Notes: generated by a model from the sequence alone, not told the origin. A DNA stretch of 64,000 nucleotides from Apibacter mensalis (GCF_001418685.1 NZ_LIVM01000007.1:62001-126000); one strand, 5' to 3'; shown: positions 16,958 to 26,316, numbered from the stretch's first letter. A program made the numbers and translations.

Positions 16958-17866
16958 ATGGAATGGAACTTAGCAATAAATAATTTTCAAGAATATTTAT
17001 TACTTGAAAAAGGTCTTTCTCAAAATACTCAATTAGCTTATGTAAGAGACATTAAAAAACTTCAAACATTTACCTTACAGGATCATTCCGTTACCCCATA
17101 TAACATAAATAGATTTTCAATTCAAGATTTTATTTATGATTTTGCAAAAAAATCTTCCTCAGCAAAGTCACAGGCACGATTAATATCATCATTAAAATCT
17201 TTTTTTAAATTTTTACAGGTAGAAGGTAAGAGACAAGATAATCCTGCAGAATTACTGGAAAGTCCTAAAATCGGTCTATATCTCCCCGATGTTTTAAGCC
17301 ATGAAGAAGTCATGGCAATTATTCAATCCATAGATTTATCCAAACCGGAAGGACAGAGGAATCGCACTATGGTAGAAACGTTGTATGGATGTGGTCTTCG
17401 AGTGTCAGAATTAATTAATTTACGCTTGTCTGATTTGTATTTCTACGATAATTTTATTAGAGTTACCGGAAAGGGGAATAAACAAAGATTAGTACCTATC
17501 TCAAATTGGACTATTAAATTTATAACTCTTTATAGGGATTCTATTCGTGTACATGTAAATCCTAAACCCAAATGTGAAGATGTGCTTTTTTTAAATAGAA
17601 GAGGGGGAAAGCTGACGAGGGAAATGATTTTTATTATAATAAAAAATATGGCTGAACTGGCAGGAATTAAAAAGAAGGTTTCTCCTCACACGTTCAGGCA
17701 TTCTTTTGCGACGGTGTTATTAAAAAATGGTGCTGACCTACGTTCAATCCAACAAATGCTTGGGCATGAAAGTATAACCACAACAGAAATTTATACACAT
17801 TTAGATAATAAACAACTTAGAGATACTATTGAAAAGTATCATCCTTTTTCCATTAGTAAAACCTAA
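16958..17866 (+). CDS. xerD: Site-specific tyrosine recombinase XerD
   Basis: This 302-aa tyrosine recombinase has an N-terminal SAM-like DNA-binding domain (LLLEKGLSQNTQLAYVRDIK) and a C-terminal catalytic domain. The active-site residues are all present: Arg148 in GCGLRVSEL, the Lys hairpin in GKGNKQRLVPI, His244 and Arg247 in HTFRHSFAT, His270 in LGHE, and Tyr279 in TTEIYTH. The length and motifs fit the chromosome-dimer resolvase XerD rather than a phage or transposon integrase. No att-like repeats flank it. A YkgJ-like gene follows 35 bp downstream and is probably co-transcribed. Confidence 0.93.
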   Translation: MEWNLAINNFQEYLLLEKGLSQNTQLAYVRDIKKLQTFTLQDHSVTPYNINRFSIQDFIYDFAKKSSSAKSQARLISSLKSFFKFLQVEGKRQDNPAELLESPKIGLYLPDVLSHEEVMAIIQSIDLSKPEGQRNRTMVETLYGCGLRVSELINLRLSDLYFYDNFIRVTGKGNKQRLVPISNWTIKFITLYRDSIRVHVNPKPKCEDVLFLNRRGGKLTREMIFIIIKNMAELAGIKKKVSPHTFRHSFATVLLKNGADLRSIQQMLGHESITTTEIYTHLDNKQLRDTIEKYHPFSISKT

Positions 17867-17901
17867 TATTTAGGGATAAATTATATAAAGTTTAAAATAT
17901 A

Positions 17902-18393
17902 ATGAATATAGATAAATATAAGAATGATGCATTAAGAAAAGCTTCAGAGCATCAAAAATATTTAGAAAAGCTAAAACATAAGAAGCCAAGAAAATTGGAT
18001 GAAAAAATGCTTGAAATTCACAATAAAGTTTTCTCGAATATAGATTGCTTAGAATGTGCGAATTGCTGTAAAACTACCGGACCTTTATTATTGGAAAAAG
18101 ACATTGAAAGAATATCCAAGTATTTACGAATGAAACCTGTTGATTTTATAAATCAATATCTGTATAAAGATGAAGATCAAGATTGGGTCTTTAAACAATT
18201 ACCCTGTCCATTTCTAAATAATTCCAATTATTGCCTAATCTATGAGGTTCGTCCTAAAGCATGTAAAGAATATCCCCATACGAATCGTAAAAAATTTTAT
18301 CAGATTAATAAATTAACTTTAAAAAATACAATTATATGTCCTGCTGCCTATGAAGTTGTTGAACTCTTAATTAAAAATGAACGATTCTGGTAA
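17902..18393 (+). CDS. YkgJ family cysteine-cluster protein
   Basis: The 163-aa protein carries the YkgJ/CxxCxxCC-type pattern. The first cluster is CLECANCCKTTGP near residue 52, and the second group is CPFLNNSNYCLIYEVRPKAC near residue 105. These Cys residues are thought to bind zinc or an iron-sulfur centre. The family function is not established. It follows xerD by 35 bp on the same strand. Its stop codon abuts the stop codon of the convergent membrane protein gene, and a terminator hairpin begins at that junction. Confidence 0.85.
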   Translation: MNIDKYKNDALRKASEHQKYLEKLKHKKPRKLDEKMLEIHNKVFSNIDCLECANCCKTTGPLLLEKDIERISKYLRMKPVDFINQYLYKDEDQDWVFKQLPCPFLNNSNYCLIYEVRPKACKEYPHTNRKKFYQINKLTLKNTIICPAAYEVVELLIKNERFW

Positions 18394-18427
18394 TTAATTA
18401 CTTTTTTGTGAATTAATTATTTTTTTA
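18391..18427 (+). terminator. Terminator of the xerD-ykgJ unit
   Basis: TAATTAATT and AATTAATTA form a 9-bp AT stem followed by seven T residues. It overlaps the 3' end of the convergent minus-strand gene. The stem has no G-C pair, so strength is doubtful. Confidence 0.55.
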
Positions 18428-18825
18428 TTTTGTAACCATTCAACAATTTTAGCTCCCAGCCATGAAAATGGAAAAAATATAAAAAACATGCTTATTATAT
18501 ACCAGGTTGGATGTCCTTTAAATGTAAATACTGAAATAATAGCAGTTATTAAAAGTATAAATCCAATTAACATGGCATAAGCAGTTTTTGCAGTTTTTAC
18601 CAATAGAGCGCAAACTATTCCCCCTAATAAAGATCCAATACCGGAAGAAATTAATAAGGCTATGAAAAATTCACCTTTAGCAGTACGAACAATAGATCTC
18701 CAGTATTCTATAGGTAGTCCCTTATAATTATAAGGTATCCAATAAGAATTTATCATAACTGAAAGAGTAATAATGGTAATGGCTACTAAAAGCCCGGATA
18801 TAACCGCAATAGTATTTCTTATCAT
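18394..18825 (-). CDS. Small polytopic membrane protein of unknown function
   Basis: The 143-aa product has four clear hydrophobic segments. The first is TIAVISGLLVAITIITLSVM at the N-terminus. A Gly-rich one (FFIALLISSGIGSLLGGIVCALL) lies in the middle, followed by two more. The tail is short and basic. I do not recognise the family. It is the last gene of the lptD-ridA-membrane protein group, 6 bp after ridA, so it is likely co-transcribed with them. The arrangement suggests an envelope location but gives no function. Confidence 0.75.
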   Translation of the reverse strand: MIRNTIAVISGLLVAITIITLSVMINSYWIPYNYKGLPIEYWRSIVRTAKGEFFIALLISSGIGSLLGGIVCALLVKTAKTAYAMLIGFILLITAIISVFTFKGHPTWYIISMFFIFFPFSWLGAKIVEWLQNKKIINSQKSN

Positions 18826-18831
18826 TTCGTT

Positions 18832-19212
18832 TTATAATTCTGTTGCGATAACTGAGATTTCAATTAAAACATTTTTAGGTAAGGCAGAAACTTGTATACA
18901 TTCTCTGGCAGGATAGGTATCTGAAAAATAAGAAGCATATATTTCATTGACAATAGTAAAATTATTTAAATTTTGTAGAAAGATAGTTGTTTTAACTACG
19001 TTATTCCAATTTAAATTAGCTTCAATAAGAATTGCTTCTATATTTTTCATTACTTGATGAGTTTGTTTATCAATAGAAACGGGAACTTCACCGGTTTTAG
19101 GGTTGACAGGTATTTGTCCGGAAATAAATAAAAAGTTGTTAACCTTTATCGCTTGAGAATAGGGTCCAATAGCAGCCGGAGCCTTATCAGTATTAATTAT
19201 TTTTTTAATCAT
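18832..19212 (-). CDS. ridA: RidA family enamine/imine deaminase
   Basis: This 126-aa protein matches RidA/YjgF/TdcF. It starts IINTDKAPAAIGPYSQAIKV, then FISGQIPVNPKTGE, and ends with the PARECIQVSALPKNVLIEISVIA segment, where the Arg of PARE binds the substrate carboxylate. RidA hydrolyses reactive enamines and imines such as 2-aminoacrylate made by PLP enzymes like threonine dehydratase. It lies 20 bp after lptD and 6 bp before the small membrane protein gene. Confidence 0.93.
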   Translation of the reverse strand: MIKKIINTDKAPAAIGPYSQAIKVNNFLFISGQIPVNPKTGEVPVSIDKQTHQVMKNIEAILIEANLNWNNVVKTTIFLQNLNNFTIVNEIYASYFSDTYPARECIQVSALPKNVLIEISVIATEL

Positions 19213-19232
19213 GAATTAAATATACAAATTTT

Positions 19233-21845
19233 TCAAAAACTTGCATGATCATTAAAATTTTTAGCTTCATATTTTACTGCATCTTTTAATATAGCCGCTT
19301 TAACACCTATATAAAAACTCCAAGTTTTATTATAGCTTGAAGAGATGGGAACCCAATTAAAATTAATGTTAAAACTTCTCAAATCCCTCATAAATCCTAA
19401 TCGAGTATATCCAAATTCTTTGCTTTCCAAATCGTAATTGGTTGATGCATTAATTTTCCAATACGGAGACGGAGAAATTTCTCCCGTAAGATTTACCGTT
19501 GCCGATACTTGGGTATTTCTATTATATTCTTTTGTAGAAGCGTAATTTAAGCCCACATCCAATTTCCAAGGCATATCGAAATGAGCATAATTTTCATCAT
19601 CAAAATAATATTTCTCATACCTAACCGTTCCTCGTTTCTTATATTGAGTTACTTTTTTTTCACCCAATAAAGATTCGTCCAATGAAAAGTTTAGTCCCAT
19701 AGTATAACTGGCTATGGTAAAATATCCAAATTTATCAATTGCATGACCCACTGTTGATTGGGGAGTGTCAAATACTATTTTATAAGGATTTATCCTCATG
19801 GCATAATTAATACGTAAATTTGAATTAAATAAAGAAGAGGATCCCGAAGCATTAATTGGGCTCCATTTTAAAGAATCTGCTGCAAAATTATAAGAAGTAT
19901 TGATATTTAGAGATTCGAATATTTTTATTTTCTTAAAGCCGCTTACTTCTTTTTTATTTCTGACCTTCATTTCAAGATTATTTGCCAATGATAGGTTTAT
20001 GGCACTGTTTTCATAATTGGAAGGATTTCCCATGATATTTCCTTCAAAATAAGAATATTTTATTTTTTTACCATCTTTATCCGTGTACGTTCCATAATAT
20101 CCCCAAGAATCTTTTGAGAAGTCGGGCATAAAACTATAGCTGATGGTAGGAGAGATCATATGACGTATTGCCTGAATCATACTCCCTTTTTTGAAATTGG
20201 CAATACCATACAAAGTAGTTGTTAAATTAAGAGATCCGTCAAAAGTTCGGAAAGTTTTAAATCCATCTTTATTATTAGTCTCTACTTTATCTGTAATAGA
20301 ATTATAATCTTTTCTAATGCTCTTTGTGGTCCAGATTTCCCGATAATTACCGTTGATTCCTAACTGAAAATAATTAAATAGGGTAGAAGTAGTTCCAAAG
20401 CTCGTAGAATTTTTCATTCCGTTCTTTGAATTTTTAAACATTTTAGAGGTAAACATATCATCTGTGGACGTGTTTAAAGAATTTTGAAGATTCATCTTAT
20501 AATCCATATAGATATTATGCCAAATAGTTTTCTTAGGTCCAGATTTAGGTTTGAATGGATATATTTGAGGCATCGTTACCGTTAAATTGGGAAGCACCAT
20601 AGTCACATCCCCGGTTGAAATATTTTGTGAAGCTGAAGTATTAAGTGAAATTGTTAAAGGATTATTATTAAATCTTTTAACCAACGAAATCGATGAAGAT
20701 GTCTGATTATTATTCACATTACCGTGTAAAGCATTTTGATTATATATGCTGTTGTTGTAGTAATTCTGACTCATAAAATTCACTGTGGCATTAAATGATA
20801 AATTCGGATTGGCTTTGGCATCTTGTAAATGAGACCAAGTAATTCGGTAGTTTTCAATCTCAGAATAATCATCCAATCCTTTTGTGCTGTTTATATTTTT
20901 TTCATAAATGAGGTTTAAATTTCCTGAATATTTATATCGATTCAAATATCTTATACGGTTATCGATCATCCAACTGCCTTTAGTATAAAATCCAAAACGA
21001 CTTTCCCAATCCAAATATTCTCCAATAGGAACATATATACCCCATCTTTCCAAGTAAAAACCTTTAGCTTGACGTTCTCCAAAAGTTCCAATTAAAATAC
21101 CGGCCTGTCTATTGCTTCCGGTAGAAGGTAAATATAAAAACGGTAATATAAAGGGAGTTGGAACTTGTTCAATATACATAGTGGTAGGTCCGGCAATAAT
21201 AGTTTTTTGATTGTTTCCGGTGATCACTTTCATTTTACCGGTCGATAAAGCATAATCAGGAACAGAATCCTTTTTCGCTTTGAAATATTCATCTGTTGTC
21301 ATAAATCCATTCCTCATGTAATATTCTTGATCATTCATCCTTTTAGCCTTTTTTGCAATAATTGCCATTTCATCCTCTTCAGTTCGAATATTAAAAGCCA
21401 TACCTTGTTTGGTGTTCATATTAAATTGGGCTTCTGTATATTCGTATTCTTTTCCTCCCTGAATAAACCTTATATTATCGATGATTTGTCCAAGACTATC
21501 AACTTTCCCTCGGGCTAAAATATCACCTGTGTTCCAATCCATAACAATATAATCCGCCTTAATTGTCATATCCTGGTAGCTGACTTGTGCATTATGTATA
21601 AGATAAGTTAATTTTTTTGAGAAAATATTGCGAATTTCGTCCCCCTTGGTATCAACAATATTTTCAAGTTTTTCTTTACTGACTGATAAAGTGTCAGAAG
21701 AAATTTTTACAGTGTCAGAAAGGGTTTTAACTCTTTTTTCCTGTGCTAAGAGAATGTTAAAAATTAGAAAAAATAAATAAAGTATATTATATTTGAAACT
21801 TGAATTGATCAAAGCATATAAATTCAGAAAAAATTTTGCTGTCAA
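19233..21845 (-). CDS. lptD: LPS-assembly protein LptD-like outer-membrane protein
   Basis: The 870-aa protein has an N-terminal membrane/signal segment (YNILYLFFLIFNILLAQ). An OstA-like beta-jellyroll follows at about residues 70-220, with AQVSYQDMTIKADYIVMDWNTG as the strongest match (quoted residues split: AQVSYQDMTIKA, DYIVMDWNTG). The remainder is a large beta-barrel rich in aromatic and Asn residues. This is the layout of the Bacteroidota form of LptD, which inserts LPS into the outer leaflet. The start at 21845 is the first ATG and leaves only 22 bp to the divergent amidase start. A slightly later non-ATG start is possible. It heads a unit with ridA and a small membrane protein. Confidence 0.85.
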   Translation of the reverse strand: MTAKFFLNLYALINSSFKYNILYLFFLIFNILLAQEKRVKTLSDTVKISSDTLSVSKEKLENIVDTKGDEIRNIFSKKLTYLIHNAQVSYQDMTIKADYIVMDWNTGDILARGKVDSLGQIIDNIRFIQGGKEYEYTEAQFNMNTKQGMAFNIRTEEDEMAIIAKKAKRMNDQEYYMRNGFMTTDEYFKAKKDSVPDYALSTGKMKVITGNNQKTIIAGPTTMYIEQVPTPFILPFLYLPSTGSNRQAGILIGTFGERQAKGFYLERWGIYVPIGEYLDWESRFGFYTKGSWMIDNRIRYLNRYKYSGNLNLIYEKNINSTKGLDDYSEIENYRITWSHLQDAKANPNLSFNATVNFMSQNYYNNSIYNQNALHGNVNNNQTSSSISLVKRFNNNPLTISLNTSASQNISTGDVTMVLPNLTVTMPQIYPFKPKSGPKKTIWHNIYMDYKMNLQNSLNTSTDDMFTSKMFKNSKNGMKNSTSFGTTSTLFNYFQLGINGNYREIWTTKSIRKDYNSITDKVETNNKDGFKTFRTFDGSLNLTTTLYGIANFKKGSMIQAIRHMISPTISYSFMPDFSKDSWGYYGTYTDKDGKKIKYSYFEGNIMGNPSNYENSAINLSLANNLEMKVRNKKEVSGFKKIKIFESLNINTSYNFAADSLKWSPINASGSSSLFNSNLRINYAMRINPYKIVFDTPQSTVGHAIDKFGYFTIASYTMGLNFSLDESLLGEKKVTQYKKRGTVRYEKYYFDDENYAHFDMPWKLDVGLNYASTKEYNRNTQVSATVNLTGEISPSPYWKINASTNYDLESKEFGYTRLGFMRDLRSFNINFNWVPISSSYNKTWSFYIGVKAAILKDAVKYEAKNFNDHASF

Positions 21846-21867
21846 AATTAATCAAAAAAAAGAATTA

Positions 21868-23154
21868 ATGAGAGTTTTAACCATATTTTACTTAAAAAAT
21901 ATACTACTGATAACTTTAATTTTTTTAGCCAGCTCTTTATACTCCCAAAAAAAAGATTTTACCTTAGTTTTGGATGCCGGACATGGTGGTCATGACAATG
22001 GAGCCAGAGGAGCTTTCGCAAATGAAAAAGATGTGAATCTTTCATTGGTTTTAAAAATAGGATCGATGATTGAAAAGAACAATAAAGATGTAGAAGTTAT
22101 TTATACCAGAAAGACGGATGAGTTTATTCCATTAATGACACGTGCCGATATTGCTAATAAAGGAAAAGCCAACTTATTTATTTCCATACATTGTAATTCA
22201 AGTCCTAAAAGTGCCCCATACGGCACGGAAACCTTTGTGTTAGGAGCCCATCGAAATAGAGATAATTTCGATGTAGCTAAGAGAGAAAATGAAGTTATAT
22301 ACATGGAAAAAGATTATCAAACCACTTATGAAGGTTTTAATCCTTCATCACCTGAATCTGTTATAGGACTCACTTTAATGCAAAATATATATTTAGAAAA
22401 TAGTTTAAAAATAGCCAGCTATGTGGAAAACAATTTTAAAAAAGAAAATAGATTTTCCAGGGGAGTAAAACAAGCCGGTTTTTTAGTTTTAGTTCAAACA
22501 GCCATGCCTTCCGTTTTAATTGAAACCGGTTTTATATCCAATCCGCAAGAAGGTCAATACCTGGCATCTGAAGAAGGACAGAATGCTATAGCTAAAAATA
22601 TATATGAGGCCTTTTTAAGCTATAAAAAAGAATATGATAAAAAATCAGAGAAAAAGGCAGAGGAAGAAAATCAACAAATTGTTGAAAAACCGGTTGATAA
22701 TAATATGGTATTAAAAGTACAATTTTTAGCATCTTTTAATAGATACAATCCTAATTCCGCACAACTTAGAGGTATGAAAAATGTTGAGATAGTTAAAATT
22801 AATGGTAAGTATGTATACTACGCAGGAAGCACGAATTTAAGGTCTGAAAGTGAAGCAACATTAAAAATAGCTAAAGAAGCAGGATTTACAGATGCATCTA
22901 TAGTTGAATTTAATGAGAAAGAGGTTATAAATAATCAGTACTTTACCATAGAACTATTTATATCACCAAAAAAATATAGGGAAAGAGATTCTATTTTTAA
23001 AGGATTAAACAATGTGGTAAGACAAAAAAATGATAACAATGGCTATATATATACCAGCGGAAAAGTAAGTAATTACGACTCTGCCAAAAAATTATTGGAA
23101 ATCTATAAAAAAATAGGATTTACAGATGCTATTATTTCAAAAACTTTATCTTAA
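21868..23154 (+). CDS. N-acetylmuramoyl-L-alanine amidase (Amidase_3) with duplicated SPOR-like tail
   Basis: A 428-aa product is expected from the ATG at 21868. The longer frame from 21793 would overlap lptD and add a basic stretch before the signal peptide, so I chose the inner start. After the signal sequence comes an Amidase_3 domain: LVLDAGHGGHDNGARG with the zinc His, then LFISIHCNSSP and SVLIETGFISNPQE with the catalytic Glu. It cleaves the amide bond between muramic acid and the stem peptide. Two related C-terminal modules follow, with GFTDASIVEFN and GFTDAIISKTL at their ends, resembling SPOR peptidoglycan-binding repeats. It is divergent from lptD. Confidence 0.92.
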   Translation: MRVLTIFYLKNILLITLIFLASSLYSQKKDFTLVLDAGHGGHDNGARGAFANEKDVNLSLVLKIGSMIEKNNKDVEVIYTRKTDEFIPLMTRADIANKGKANLFISIHCNSSPKSAPYGTETFVLGAHRNRDNFDVAKRENEVIYMEKDYQTTYEGFNPSSPESVIGLTLMQNIYLENSLKIASYVENNFKKENRFSRGVKQAGFLVLVQTAMPSVLIETGFISNPQEGQYLASEEGQNAIAKNIYEAFLSYKKEYDKKSEKKAEEENQQIVEKPVDNNMVLKVQFLASFNRYNPNSAQLRGMKNVEIVKINGKYVYYAGSTNLRSESEATLKIAKEAGFTDASIVEFNEKEVINNQYFTIELFISPKKYRERDSIFKGLNNVVRQKNDNNGYIYTSGKVSNYDSAKKLLEIYKKIGFTDAIISKTLS

Positions 23155-23170
23155 TTGAAATTTATAGATA

Positions 23171-23623
23171 TTAAATAAGATTTAAAGTTTTTAATAAGGA
23201 TGTAAATTTTTTCTCATTCATTAGCTCATGTGTTAAAAAATCTCCTTTATAATATATACCTAAAGTTCCCCAAGCGGATCCTTTTTTTTGAGTATTTTGC
23301 TAACTATCCAATTTAATGACTGTTGAAGGAATATTATATTCATTACAAACTATTAAAATACGATAAATGTACTCTTCCATAAAAGGACATTGATTGGAAA
23401 ATGTAAAAGTAAAACCATTATTATTATCAGTTTTTCCATTTTTTGAATTTTCTGTAAACTTCGGACTATTACCGCTCTTGGTTAATTTTAATTCTAGTAA
23501 TTCAAAGTAAGGATAAGCAGTGTCTACAACTGAGAACCTATGTTTTAGGTAAAATTTTTTATCAGTTAAATAAGGTTTTGGCTTAGTACTGCTCACTATT
23601 ATTGGCCGGATATCCATAAACAA
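23171..23623 (-). pseudogene. Remnant of a YoaP-type GNAT acetyltransferase with an in-frame amber codon
   Basis: The frame from 23623 codes for 107 residues to a TAG at 23300-23302. The same frame then continues without a shift for 42 more codons to a TAA at 23171. The part before the TAG contains VVDTAYPYFELLELK and SNQCPFMEEYIYRILIV. The part after it contains GIYYKGDFLTHELMNEKKF. Together these match the C-terminal end of the acetyltransferase domain and the YoaP domain. The N-terminal acetyltransferase region, expected to be about 110-120 residues, is absent, so this is a decayed 3' fragment. It could still be read through, but nothing suggests that it is functional. Confidence 0.8.
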
Positions 23624-23748
23624 TTAATAACCAAGTAATATTACCAATAATTATACAGTTTTAATGGTATATATTCTATTAAAACTTTTCTATTGTTTAT
23701 TTATTTCATTTTTCATTAAAAGATATAAGATTCAATCTTGTAAAAACT

Positions 23749-23756
23749 TATTTTTG
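23749..23756 (+). promoter_or_regulatory. -7 box immediately before the lone GT2 gene
   Basis: TATTTTTG matches TAnnTTTG and ends 4 bp before the ATG at 23761. As at xerD, this would place the transcription start at or next to the start codon. Confidence 0.5.
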
Positions 23757-23760
23757 TACC

Positions 23761-24603
23761 ATGAAAGAAAATACTATTTTATCTATAGTTGTACCGGTAT
23801 TTAATTCAGGTGTTTATTTAAATGAAACTATTAAAAGTATTAAAGAAGTTAATTTTTCATACCCTTATGAGGTCATATTAGTTAATGACGGATCAACAGA
23901 TCAGACAACTTTAAATATATTAGATCAATACAAGAATGAATATACCATTATAAATCAAGAAAACGGAGGAGCGGCAAAGGCTAGAAATAGGGGAATTTTT
24001 CATGCCAAAGGTCAATATATTTTACCTTTCGATTCTGATGATATAATGAATGGGAATTATTATGATTTAGCGCTACAAATAATGATGAATGATAAATCTA
24101 TCGATATATTATATGGAGATTATTGGGTTTTTGGCAGTGAGAACAGATATAATAAATCAAGTAACTATAACCGTTTACGCTTAATTCATAGCGGATGTTT
24201 TTTGCCCAGTTCAAGTATTTATAAAAAATGTGTATGGGAAGATAATGGAGGTTATGATATAAATTTGTCCTATGCGGAAGATTGGGATTTTTGGTCCAGA
24301 TCTGCAGTAGTCGACTATAAATTTTTCTATTTTAATAAGCCCTTGTTTAAATATAGAAGAATCTATGATGGAAAATCCTTAAGTCAAACCAAAGCAAACA
24401 AACATAATGAAGCCATAAAAATTCTGAAAAGTAAAATCCCTGCTTCTGTATTTAATCAAGAAACTATAAGTGATTATGTAGTACAATCTGTAAGAGAAAA
24501 TAGAAAATTAAAGATAAAACTTTTATTACGAATATTTTTCCCAAGATTATTCGATTATCTGAAAAAGAATAAACTATTTCCCAATGGAATAGTGGTAGAA
24601 TAA
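23761..24603 (+). CDS. Glycosyltransferase family 2
   Basis: This 280-aa GT-A glycosyltransferase begins LSIVVPVFNSGVYLNETIKS. It continues with EVILVNDGSTDQTT, GGAAKARNRGIFHAKG and the metal-binding LPFDSDDIM. A YAEDWDFWSRSAV motif supplies the ED-type catalytic acid of GT2 enzymes. It stands alone, away from the polysaccharide genes at the left of the window, and is followed by a long inverted repeat. Substrates are unknown; it could decorate LPS, capsule or a protein glycan. Confidence 0.9.
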   Translation: MKENTILSIVVPVFNSGVYLNETIKSIKEVNFSYPYEVILVNDGSTDQTTLNILDQYKNEYTIINQENGGAAKARNRGIFHAKGQYILPFDSDDIMNGNYYDLALQIMMNDKSIDILYGDYWVFGSENRYNKSSNYNRLRLIHSGCFLPSSSIYKKCVWEDNGGYDINLSYAEDWDFWSRSAVVDYKFFYFNKPLFKYRRIYDGKSLSQTKANKHNEAIKILKSKIPASVFNQETISDYVVQSVRENRKLKIKLLLRIFFPRLFDYLKKNKLFPNGIVVE

Positions 24604-24604
24604 T

Positions 24605-24634
24605 ATGGCTTTTATTATGAGTAATAAAAGCCAT
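24605..24634. terminator. Long inverted repeat between convergent GT2 and asnB
   Basis: ATGGCTTTTATTA and TAATAAAAGCCAT form a perfect 13-bp stem with a 4-nt loop. It lies just after the GT2 stop and before the asnB stop. T-runs are weak on both sides, so it may serve as a bidirectional terminator or mRNA-end stabiliser. Confidence 0.65.
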
Positions 24635-24651
24635 GAAAAATAAATCTAAAA

Positions 24652-26316
24652 CTAAATTGCGTCAGTATGGACCGTTTTTACGGCTCTTCCTGAAGGGTCA
24701 GGATTATTTTTAAATGCTTCATCCCATTCTAAAGCCACTGCAGAACTACATGCAACTGAGGGTACGGAAGGAACCGTTTGTGCGGCAGCCTGAGATGGAA
24801 AATGTTCTTCAAATATACTTCTAAACCAATATTCTTCTTTAGACATCGGAGGGTTTATGGGAAAACGTTCGGAAGCCCTTTCCATTTGTTTATCAGATAT
24901 TTTTTTATCGGCGATTTCTTTTAAAGTATCAATCCAGGAATAACCGACTCCATCCGAAAATTGTTCTTTTTGCCTCCACGCTACTTCTTCGGGTAAATAA
25001 TCTTCAAAAGCTTTCCTTAAAATATGTTTTTCGATTTTTCCGTTACCACACATTTTATCTTTAGGGTTTAAGGTCATTGCTATGTCCATAAATTCCCTAT
25101 CTAAAAAAGGTACACGCCCTTCAACACCCCATGCCATGAGTGATTTATTGGCACGAAGGCAATCATAAAGGTGAAGTTTATCTAATTTTCTCACGGTTTC
25201 TTCATGAAATGCTTGAGCATCTGGTGCTTTATGGAAATATAAATATCCCCCGAAAAGCTCATCGGATCCTTCACCGGATAGGACCATTTTTACTCCCATA
25301 GACTTTATATATCTTGCTAAAAGATACATAGGAGTAGATGCCCGTACTGTTGTTACATCATAGGTTTCAATATGGTAAATTACATCACTAATTGCATCTA
25401 ATGCTTCTTCAATAGTGAAATGTATTTCATGATGTACAGTACCGATATGGTCGGCAACTTTTCTGGCTGCCAACAAATCCGGAGCATTTTTTAATCCCAC
25501 AGCAAAGGAGTGTAGCTGAGGCCACCAAGCATCAGAATTATTGTTATCCTCAACTCTTTTACTCGCATATTTTTTAGCTATTGCGGAAATAATAGATGAA
25601 TCCAAACCTCCGGATAGAAGAACACCGTAAGGGACGTCAGACATCAGTTGTCTGTGAACAGAATCTTCTAGCCCTTTTCTCAATTTTTGAATATCTGAAG
25701 TATTATCTTTAACAGAGTCAAAGTGCATCCAATCTCTATGATACCAAGTTTTTATCTCTCCATCCGGACTATATAGGTATTTTCCGGGTTCGAATTCTTT
25801 GATATCCGGACAAACTCCTTCTAATGATTTGAGCTCACTGGCTACATAAAATTGTCCCTTCTCATCATACCCCATATACAAAGGAATGATTCCCATATGA
25901 TCTCTGCCTACTAAATATGCATCTTTTTCTTGATCATATAATACAAAAGCATAGATACCTGTAATATCTTCAAATAATTTTACGCCTTTTTCTTTATATA
26001 AAGCTAATATTACCTCACAGTCAGATAACGTTTGAAAATCGTATTTCCCTTCAAATTTTTTTCTAATTTCTTTATGATTGTAAATTTCACCGTTTACAGC
26101 TAATATTAATTTTTTATCGCTGCTATATAAGGGTTGTCCACCGGAAGCAATGTCCACGATGGATAATCTTTCATGAGCAAGGATTGCATTTTTATCGCAA
26201 TGGATCCCGGACCAGTCCGGACCTCTATGACGAATTTTTTTTGCCATTTTTAAAGCTTGAGGTCTCAATGTTTCACTAACTTCTTTTAAATCGAAAATAC
26301 CTACAAATCCACACAT
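24652..26316 (-). CDS. asnB: Asparagine synthase B (glutamine-hydrolysing)
   Basis: The 554-aa enzyme makes asparagine from aspartate, ATP and glutamine. Cys2 of MCGFVGIFD is the glutaminase nucleophile, and RHRGPDWSGIH and LAVNGEIYNHKEIR are further class II amidotransferase motifs. The synthetase half has the ATP-binding PP-loop YGVLLSGGLDSSIISAIA near residue 235 and LSGEGSDELFGGYLYF. The GRVPFLDREFMDIAM segment near the C-terminus is also conserved. The length equals that of E. coli AsnB. It stands alone between a GT2 gene (convergent) and a long untranscribed-looking gap. Confidence 0.97.
   Translation of the reverse strand: MCGFVGIFDLKEVSETLRPQALKMAKKIRHRGPDWSGIHCDKNAILAHERLSIVDIASGGQPLYSSDKKLILAVNGEIYNHKEIRKKFEGKYDFQTLSDCEVILALYKEKGVKLFEDITGIYAFVLYDQEKDAYLVGRDHMGIIPLYMGYDEKGQFYVASELKSLEGVCPDIKEFEPGKYLYSPDGEIKTWYHRDWMHFDSVKDNTSDIQKLRKGLEDSVHRQLMSDVPYGVLLSGGLDSSIISAIAKKYASKRVEDNNNSDAWWPQLHSFAVGLKNAPDLLAARKVADHIGTVHHEIHFTIEEALDAISDVIYHIETYDVTTVRASTPMYLLARYIKSMGVKMVLSGEGSDELFGGYLYFHKAPDAQAFHEETVRKLDKLHLYDCLRANKSLMAWGVEGRVPFLDREFMDIAMTLNPKDKMCGNGKIEKHILRKAFEDYLPEEVAWRQKEQFSDGVGYSWIDTLKEIADKKISDKQMERASERFPINPPMSKEEYWFRSIFEEHFPSQAAAQTVPSVPSVACSSAVALEWDEAFKNNPDPSGRAVKTVHTDAI

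Noticed and set aside
16958..17866. XerD as an integrase of a mobile element
   Set aside because: No att repeats, excisionase, phage genes or transposase lie nearby, and the length and motifs fit the housekeeping XerD.
21793..21867. N-terminal extension of the amidase
   Set aside because: It overlaps the lptD start and puts a basic stretch before the signal peptide.
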